Shown: piece by piece, positions 56,949 through 64,000 of the stretch
Layout of the letters: every line of letters starts with the position of its first letter
Numbering within the stretch: position 1 is the first letter of the stretch
From: Plasmopara viticola
Taxonomy: Eukaryota > Oomycota > Peronosporomycetes > Peronosporales > Peronosporaceae
Assembly: GCA_001695595.3 (NCBI GenBank)
Contig: MBPM02000170.1
Location: 22,151 to 86,150 of the forward strand
Length of the DNA stretch: 64,000 nucleotides
Direction: 5' to 3'
Translations under genes and position numbers: made by a program
The notes under the pieces: model-generated
What the model saw: only the letters and a program-made list of their open reading frames with translations
What the model was told of the DNA's origin: nothing
The model's database searches: none

Positions 56949-57952
56949 ATGACTACCAAGCGCACCGAAGTCCTCCTAGGAGATGGTAACTACTACCATT
57001 GGGAGTTCAACATGAGGATGGCCCTCGCAAGAAAAGGGCTTCTGGGACACGTTATGGGCGCGAGGGACGAGAGCAAAATAACGGAGACGTGGCTCGTGAA
57101 TGACGCCAAGACATTGGGTATAATTGCCCTGGGCGTCTAGATTCAACACCAGACCAAGATACGGTCTGCCACTCGTGCCTTGGAGGCATGGGGAACGCTT
57201 CGCGATTTCTACCATCGTTCCGCTCTGCACAACCGTGTCACTATGACACGGCGCCTTCATGAGTTTAACATGGAGAGTGGCACTCTCATGGTTAAACATC
57301 TGGACGCGTTCGATGAGCTGGTCGTGGGACGCCAGAGGACGGGATAGCCGGTGGATGAATCAAGATATCTTCTATCGTGGAGAACGCCAAGGTCATCACT
57401 CTGATCGAAGTCAAGGAGAAGCTGTTGAAGGAGTCAGACAGACTACAGAAGAAGGAAGCAAGTGAGAAAGCGTTTCGAGCCACAGACAATGATGGACGGA
57501 TCAAGGGCAGACGAGGAAGTGGCCACAAGATTTACGCGCCACGCAAGGGCGGCGGTTTTCGGGGGAAATGCTGCAATTGTGCCCAGACTGGTCATATGAA
57601 ACGGGACTGCCCAGCTGCTGACGACCGTTCTAGAAACTGTTATAGCGGTAATGATGCAGTGTTTGCTGTGGGAGATGAGCAATCAGTAAGTTGGCTGATC
57701 GACAGTGGTGCGACGTCACACATGACCCCTCACCGAAGTGACTTGATCGTTTTCAAGCAACTTAAAGCCGACATCAAGTTAACAATTGCAGATGGCAGAA
57801 AGTTACGCGTCGAAGGAGCTGGAACAGTGAAGCTTATCGGCTTAGATGGAAGACGCACATCGATGATGGAAGTGCTGCTTATCCCTGGACTTAATAGACG
57901 TCTACTGTCGGAGGGAAAACTTGCCGACCATGGACTAAGTGTGGAGTATTAG
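56949..57952 (+). pseudogene. Copia element 2: gag and protease
   Basis: The gag ATG at 56949 opens MTTKRTEVLLGDGNYYHWEF; a stop at 57138 follows and the body continues in the same frame (TLRDFYHRSALHNRVTMTRR) to about 57340, then shifts frame. 57377-57952 carries IEVKEKLLKESDRL, the CCHC knuckle CCNCAQTGHMKRDC and the protease motif WLIDSGATSHMTPH, followed by the beta-rich protease body. All domains are recognisable, but the polyprotein is broken. Confidence 0.95.
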
Positions 57953-59521
57953 CGCGATTCGTGCATCATTTGGGACAAGAACGAAGCTTCGGCAACTGGG
58001 ACAAGAAATAGGAAAGCTTGCACACTGGATTGTCAGCAAGAGGAGGCACGATTGGTGCAATACACGGGAGCCGATAGTCAGTGAGAGTTCTGGCACGCTC
58101 GTATGGGAGATCCAAGTGAGGACGTTTTAGTGAAGACTATGCGATCCACAGAAAGTATTCCTGCGCTAAAACAAGGTGTTAAGATCCTGTTTGGTGGATG
58201 CATGAAGGGCAAGCAGACGATCGAAGCCTTTCCAGGACTCTCCATGACAAAGACATCACGTGTATTGGAATTAGTTCGCACAAACGTGATGGGACCCATG
58301 AAGACACTTTCAAAAGGAGGTGCCAAATACCCTTCGACGTTTGTGGATGATTATTCACGATATGTGGTGGCTTACTTTCTGGCAAAGAAGAGTGAAGTTG
58401 TCGACAAGATTAAGATGTTCAAAGCACTGCATGAGAATCAGTGGGGAACCCGTATCAAGTGCCTGCGTTCGGACAATGGAACGGAGTTTGTCAACAAGAC
58501 AGTTACGGACTTATGTCAGCGGAACGGTATCATACATCAGCGTACAGTACCATACAGTCCCCAACAAAATGGAATTGCAGAACGAATGAACCGTACGACA
58601 ATGGAAAAGGCACGGAATATGCTACACTACAAGTGTGTTCCGACATGTTGGTGGGCAGAGGCAGTAAGCACTGCGGTGTACCTGATCAACCGCTCTCCTA
58701 ATACAATGCACCCAAATAACACCCCATATGAACTGGGATTTGAGATGAAGCCACGGATGGATCATCTTAGGACGTTTGAGTCTCATGAATTTGCTCACGT
58801 TGATCAAGTGAAGAGGACGAGGCTCGAAGCCAAAAGCTTCAAGTGCATGTTCCTTGGTTATGCCGAAGACACCAAGGGATACCGAGTTTACGATTTGGAG
58901 AAAGACAAGATATCAGTATCACGGTCGGTGAAGCTGGACGAGCGTGAAGTGGTCGGCATTTATGAGACGCATTCGCCCAAACAATTTAAAGTGATACACG
59001 TTACCAAAGACAACGATGAAAGTGCAATGTCCGGGCCGACAAAACACCAACAAGATCAAGATGAACTTATGGAGGGTGAAGGAGAAGGTGAAATTCCAGA
59101 TGCTCCAATGAATGAGGGGAAGTCCGATACAAATGAGTCAAGGGTCGAGATGCTTCGATTACCGACCTCAGTACACTCTGAACTGACAGAGTACAGAACT
59201 CCTACACTTGATGCACAAGAAGATCGATTGGTATTCCGACCGCAAGTGGAATGTTCAAGGCGTACCCATCAACCAATGTCGTTGTTGGAAAACGGATCAG
59301 ATGCCGATGAAAGTCTAAAAGGAAGCGAAGGACCACCATCTTTAAAGCGTGCAAGGATTGATGAAAACGGCCTTATTGCTGAAGCTGTTCTCGCTTACGC
59401 TGTGAGTGTTGGTGAAGAATCATACTTGCCTACCACGTATGCGCAGGCAATGTCTAGTGACGAGGCAGAACAGTGGCGACAAGCGATGGACGCCGAATTA
59501 CAGTCGCATCACAAGAACTAA
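57953..59521 (+). pseudogene. Copia element 2: integrase and linker
   Basis: After stops near 57952 and 58081, the frame 58103-59521 holds the integrase core in one open stretch of 472 codons. It contains VDDYSRYVVAYF, the catalytic Asp in RSDNGTEFVN, the catalytic Glu in QNGIAERMNRT, then INRSPNTMHPNNTPYE and FLGYAEDTKGYRVYD. The first catalytic position, normally TDV-GP in this family, reads RTNVMGPM, an Asp-to-Asn change that should abolish activity. An acidic linker (about 59070-59260) leads to the RT; a stop at 59519 separates them. Confidence 0.95.
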
Positions 59522-61009
59522 ACATGGACACTCGTTCCACGAGAATCAATTGGACGTACGATTGGATGCCGCTGGGTTTTTGCTAAGAAGCGTGATCAGA
59601 ATGGATGTGTTGTGCGCTACAAAGCACGATTGGTGGCCAAAGGTTTCAAGCAGAAATACGGCGTGGATTTCTTCGAGACTTACTCTCCAGTGGCCAACAT
59701 GAACTTAATTCGAGTTGTACTCGCAGTGTGTGCGGTATTAGGCTACAAAATGGAACAGCTGGACGTCGACACCGCCTTTCTCAACAGTGTACTGTCGGAT
59801 CGTGTTTACATGGAAGTTCCAATTGGTGTTAAGGGAGCTCAAGGATTTGCGTGTCAGCTGAACAAAGCTATATATGGTCTCAAGCAAGCTGCAAGCGCTT
59901 GGAACAAGACGATCGACCACGTCTTCAAGAAGAACGATTTTAAAAGTTGTGGAGCGGATCAATGCGTCTACGTGAAGAAAGTGGTGGAAGGTTTTGTGTA
60001 CGTATGTCTTTATGTCGATGATATGATCATTGCAGCCAAGACGAGCGACAAGATTCTAAAGGTCGAGGGGATGCTTAGATGTGTTTTCTAGATGAAGGAT
60101 CTCGGTATGGCGAAGTTCATATTGGGCATGGAGATCGACCACGACATGACAGCTTCCACACTAATGATCAAGCAAACACGCTACATTAGCGACGTGGCTG
60201 AGCGATTTGGACAGAAAAACGCCAAGAACGTCGACAATCCGTGTACGTCCGGTCTCAAGCTGTCAACGTCACAGTCACCAAGTACAGAAGCCGAGCGTTC
60301 GGAGATGCGGTGAAGACCATACCGCTCACTAATTGGATGTCTGCTATATGTTACAACTTGCACTCGGCCGGGCGTCGCATACATCGTGACACAACTGTCT
60401 CGATTTCTCGAAAAACCGGGGTTACCACATTGGAACGCCGCAATTCGTGTATTGCGCTACTGAAATTCGACACGTCATCATGGGATCGTTTACCAAAGAG
60501 GGACGGGAAAGGTGATTATTGAATCTTTTTCGGATGCTGACTGGGGTAGCAACACCGATGACAGACGGTCTGTCTCAGGTGTGTTGATCAACATTGGTAA
60601 AGCTCCGGTTGTATTCAAGTCCAAGTATCAGAGAACAGTTGCTCTAAGTTCCGCAGAAGCATAGTATATGGCGCTCAGCTTGTGCACACAAGAAGTACTT
60701 TGGGCGCGCGCAATGCTCAAGGACATGGGTCAAGAACAAGTGGGAGGCATGCAAATATGGGAAGACAATCAAGGTGCGATAGCTTTGGCAAACAACGCAG
60801 GCTACCACGCACGTACAAAGCACGTGGACATCAGACATCTCTTTATTCGGGAGAACGTTCAGCATGAATTACTCAAGATTGGCTACATTGATACGAAGAG
60901 TCAGCTTGCAGATATGCTAACCAAGGCGATTGGAACTAAGATGCTGAAGTATCTGCGCGAAGCCTCCGGAATCAAGACCAAGTCAGCAACAAAGGACACA
61001 CAGCATTAG
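59522..61009 (+). pseudogene. Copia element 2: reverse transcriptase and RNase H
   Basis: Text resumes with IGCRWVFAKK, then ARLVAKGFKQKYGVDFFETY, LDVDTAFLNSVL (motif A), QLNKAIYGLKQA and YVCLYVDDMIIAAK with the intact YVDD at about 60015-60030. A stop at 60089 precedes MKDLGMAKFILGMEIDHD. Frameshifts near 60300 and 60500 break the connection, after which SDADWGSNTDDRRSVSG and the RNase H end IWEDNQGAIALANNAGY and HLFIRENV run to the TAG at 61007-61009. The stop overlaps the purine tract GCGGTGAGTGGGAC (61009-61022). Confidence 0.95.
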
Positions 61010-61022
61010 CGGTGAGTGGGAC

Positions 61023-61168
61023 TGCTAAAATCATACCGCTGAATGCATGTTGGACAGGTGGATGGCTTCACAGTAATGACAAATACGGCACAATTAGTAA
61101 TTACATATGGTTGCCGTTCATTGGTCAGGATAAATGTATTCACTTCGGTTTCTACTTTCTACTCAACA
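61023..61168 (+). repeat. 3' LTR of Copia element 2
   Basis: 146 bp, TG...CAACA, about 85 percent identical to the 5' LTR by hand alignment, with one small indel in a T-rich run. Confidence 0.96.
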
Positions 61169-61800
61169 AATACTGCTACGTATAAGCACACACGTAGCTA
61201 ATTGTCTTTGAAAAGGATACAATAGCAATCTGCTTTACTGGTCCTAAAGCAGATTTGTCATTCTTCATCGTTATTAACACGGGCGTCGCGCCCTAAAAAC
61301 CAACTTCCAGATTACTCAAGTATACCCGATTTCAGAAGTTCTTGACAATGTTGTACACTTGGCAGTCCCTTACATTTGCAAGTGTTTCGCTTCCTCACGT
61401 GAGCTTGAGCAGGACCCAGCTTAAATTTATCGGGCTCCGCCTTCTTTGTCGTCGCGAATAAGCACGAGCTCAAGGCTACGTCTTCATTTACAAGTTTCCC
61501 AACAACGGTGACTTTGGCCAGAAGTTGAAAACCTCCATCAAACAATGCACACATAGATACTTGCAAGCACAGGCGCGATGGTGTGCAGTCGCTTTGCTTT
61601 CTTGACAGTAATCATATTACTAAAAGCCTTGACCAAGATAGGAAAGAAACTGTGCAGTGCATCAAGCCTTTGGTCAGGAGTATGCTTTAACTTCGGTCGA
61701 TTCGTTGTCGCGGGCATGATGATGTCGAGTTCCCGTAAAAAGGCGATTGGAAAATTTGTGAAGCTGATACTGACGGCTGACGTCTTTGGGTAATGTGACT
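61169..61800 (-). pseudogene. Repeat X, copy 2, right of Copia element 2
   Basis: This matches 44397-45000 in the same orientation. On the minus strand it reads MPATTNRPKLKHTPDQRLDA near 61715 and on through HSFFPILVKAF and KKAKRLHTIAPVLAS, then shifts frame into FDGGFQLLAKVTVVGKL near 61530 and ends at 61312. The protein text is better preserved than at 44.9 kb (same MPAT, LHSYFP and RLHTI landmarks). The family is unrecognised. The coding sequence would have continued across the Copia insertion point. Confidence 0.6.
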
Positions 61801-63494
61801 GAATTTGGATGGTTATTTTATCTCGATCTTCTGTTTATTAGAATGATACAGTAGTCCATTGGAATACTAAAGTCAAATCTTTAAAGTAGAATACAGCCAA
61901 GCATAATCAGGCAACATGTTTAAATACGAGTACGGAGAATTGTAGAGATTAGATGTCGAAAATAACGATTTTTGTGTTGAGTTTGTGGTAGAACGAATAA
62001 GCTGGTGTTTATTATCAACTTCTTACGCCCAATCAAAAATTATTAGCTAAACAGTACAATGTATTTACCGAAGCGCTTGGAAAACACTTGACGCCTGACC
62101 ATAAGGTTGATCGTGAGCACCGCTTTCACAATGATAATCACATGGAATCACATCTATTTAAGGGTGCTGAGACATTTGATTTTTACGACAAGCTCGAGAA
62201 CGTTTTTTTGACTAATGCAAGTTCGTTCAAAGTACATGTTGCCCCCGGGGTACGAACTTGTGAGGAAGAGCGGTCTTGATGACGCTATCTGCTTCAACCC
62301 AAATCTCGCAAAAACTCGCGTATATAATAAGCCTGTCGCAAACAACAGCACGGCAGATATTCGAGGGAATGCGAATACAGAATATGGTTAATGGAGCTGG
62401 CTGACAAAGTGAGAGAACCCAACGCTGGATATAAGCTCAAGGCGATCACTACATCCTAGATTCTCATTAGCTATCGCGAGGATGTTCAAGGGGAAACGAT
62501 TCTGTCGTTTTCACGTTATCCGCGAAAACAGGAAGTAATCAACCCAAAAACAAGTGCGTCTTCAATTGCATCGCCTTGCAGACATCTAGAAGTGGTTACA
62601 AGGATTTTTGGAAAATTTAGTTGCGCAAATAAACACTACATCTCTTCCAAGAAAACAAAGCATAGGCTGAGTCGGTTTAAAAGCTCCGAGCCTATTGACC
62701 AACTCCAGCTCGATGAGATTAAGAACTGCTTCCAACTTCAACTTAACGTATGTAACATGGATTTGACTCTCAGTAGTGTAAGGCGCATTCGTAGACCGCA
62801 CAAAGGATATAAAGCTGTAAACATTTTATCGCAGAAAAATCTTGCTCTTAATCTCGAAACATTTGTCTCTATGTAAGTGAAAAAAGGTTGCTTTGAGTGG
62901 TGAAAAGCTTGGAATCGCAAGTAGAATCAGTGCGAGCCTGTGAATTTTATGAGCTTTCCCGCTAAGATACAGTCGACCAGCCATTTTATCACTGCATCCG
63001 AAGCATTTAGTCAAGGGTAATAAACAGTACATCGTTCACTTACTCGAATGTGACTTTTAGGTAATCTTTAAGCCGCCAGCTGTGACTCAACACGGGAAAA
63101 CACCGCCTTCAACAACACACACATTTCGGTATCTGTGTTTGGAACTAATACCATATTCGCGGAGGTGCGCTATTTCAAAATTATTGACCTAAAGATTTTG
63201 TTAGGAATTTGTGCAGATATATTGGTGATTTGTCGGCGAGAATTTAATGGTACAATGTCGATATGTATTAGTTTTTTATCGTGGTGTCATGGCAGATGTG
63301 GTGTGTAGGATGTGCTACCAGAGGTGTATAAGTATGTGAACGTCAAAAAAACGAAAGCTACTGAGCTCCTGGCTGAATTTGAAGCCGGTGCTATCTTTAT
63401 AATGGAAACCAAGTCAGTAGATCTTAACACATTTTTTGTTCTGCACGACAATGTCTTGGATCATCTCTCAGGACGCGTATATTGCATCGTGGCT
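61801..63494. other. Degenerate DNA, no supported gene
   Basis: Frames such as 62592-62876 plus, 62586-62801 minus and 63312-63506 plus are short and unrecognised. It is possibly more of repeat Z's neighbourhood, but I could not align it to other parts of the window. Confidence 0.45.
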
Positions 63495-64000
63495 GTGGGA
63501 CTCTAGCAAAGTGATAAGACTTGACTTAAGCTTTAAATAAGGATTTTTTTTCGTCGTTCTCTGAAGTTTACCGTCAACCGCCTCCGTAAGGTAAGTATTA
63601 TCAGCAAACAACAATGCTATAAAATCCATGCGAGCTTTCTATATATTCTTCACTAAAGTGAGAGAGTAGCATGATGCGGCAGTCGAAAATTTCGCATTGG
63701 TCACCGACCTCACCTGTGCGAAAGCTTAATGGAAATTGGCGACTAGTTTGTGCTTACTTATATGATAACAGTGAGTCGGTGCTTTCTTTGTACGAAAGGA
63801 CATGATGCAAAAAAGAATGCAGTAATAATCTTGCACGCTAAGGGAATAAGTATCCAATGAGAGCTATTGAACACCTCGGCGACGTGGTCTCACTGTCAAT
63901 CGATTCAAACACCACGGGCTTTTGCCCGGATACACTTTGACTATACATTCTTTAATGGTCGCTATGGAAGGGCTCAGTCGTCTCGTGAAACTTCACCTGA
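63495..64000 (+). repeat. Repeat Z, partial copy 4 (runs off the window)
   Basis: This is collinear with about 30605-31110: shared TGGGACTC near the start, AACAACAATGCTA, GAGAGTAGCATG, CACCTCGGCGACGT and GGGCTTTTGCCCGGA. It is truncated by the window edge. Confidence 0.85.

Larger units (their letters stand above)
56756..61168 (+). mobile_element. Ty1/Copia LTR retrotransposon, element 2
   Basis: LTRs of 145-146 bp (56756-56900 and 61023-61168), TG...CA, differ at about 20 positions by eye. A perfect 5-bp duplication AATAC flanks the element (56751-56755 and 61169-61173), and the related repeat at 44397-44401 has the same AATAC once with no insert. The internal order is gag, protease, integrase, RT, RNase H. 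There are stops at 57138, 57950, 58080, 59519, 60089 and 60662 and some frameshifts, so it is inactive, but the RT core is still present. Confidence 0.98.

Noticed and set aside
1..64000. CRISPR arrays, bacterial operons, rRNA or tRNA genes
   Set aside because: No spaced short direct repeats, ribosome-binding sites with tightly packed genes, or tRNA cloverleafs were seen; the introns and retroelements mark eukaryotic DNA.

Overview
The window looks like a gene-poor, AT-rich, repeat-laden stretch of an oomycete nuclear genome (Peronosporales-like). The evidence is two conserved eukaryotic housekeeping genes with short GT-AG introns (52-79 nt), Crinkler(CRN)-type effector remnants, a fragment of the Cys/His-Gly-Gly-Gly repeat family common in oomycetes, and several retroelement families full of stops and frameshifts. 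The species cannot be named from the sequence alone.

Layout. 1-9.6 kb is almost featureless apart from one SINE-like element (6704-7029). At 9.6-11.8 kb two halves of CRN-like genes face each other: an NTPase half on + and a nuclease half on -. A decayed LINE with ORF1, AP-type endonuclease, reverse transcriptase and a C-terminal zinc-knuckle region fills about 11.85-18.34 kb and is followed by a TAC microsatellite. eIF2B-alpha, four exons, lies at 21298-22456 (+). 22.5-33.3 kb holds degenerate repeats, including a gypsy RNase H scrap and the longest copy of a dispersed repeat here called Z. A second SINE-like copy (33300-33624) and a 723-bp Mutator-like MITE (33751-34473) sit just upstream of a 202-codon coiled-coil gene (34535-35143, +). 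That gene converges on a six-exon TMEM260/DUF2723 gene (35473-38154, -), and a perfect 23-bp hairpin lies between them.

39-64 kb is a mosaic of duplicated pieces. It contains further copies of Z and of another repeat called X, a family of small genes with inverted degenerate copies (46.9-49.5 kb), and a short secreted-looking ORF lying between inverted arms. A three-layer nest is present: Copia element 1 (50297-54586, -) inside a Mutator-like element (50236-55604), itself inside a duplicated segment whose uninterrupted relative is near 46.7 kb. Copia element 2 (56756-61168, +) lies in an X repeat whose empty counterpart is at 44.4 kb. Both Copia elements begin, directly after the LTR, with a primer-binding site that fits the anticodon arm of tRNA-Asn, in the register of the half-tRNA priming known for Copia and Ty5.

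Only three genes look intact (eIF2B-alpha, the coiled-coil gene and TMEM260), with two weaker small candidates (the genes at 46360 and 48776). Nearly everything else is mobile DNA or its wreckage. I found no coherent new multi-gene system. The most notable points are the tRNA-Asn-half primer site, the facing CRN halves, the nested insertions with paralogous reference sites, and the hairpin between the convergent genes.
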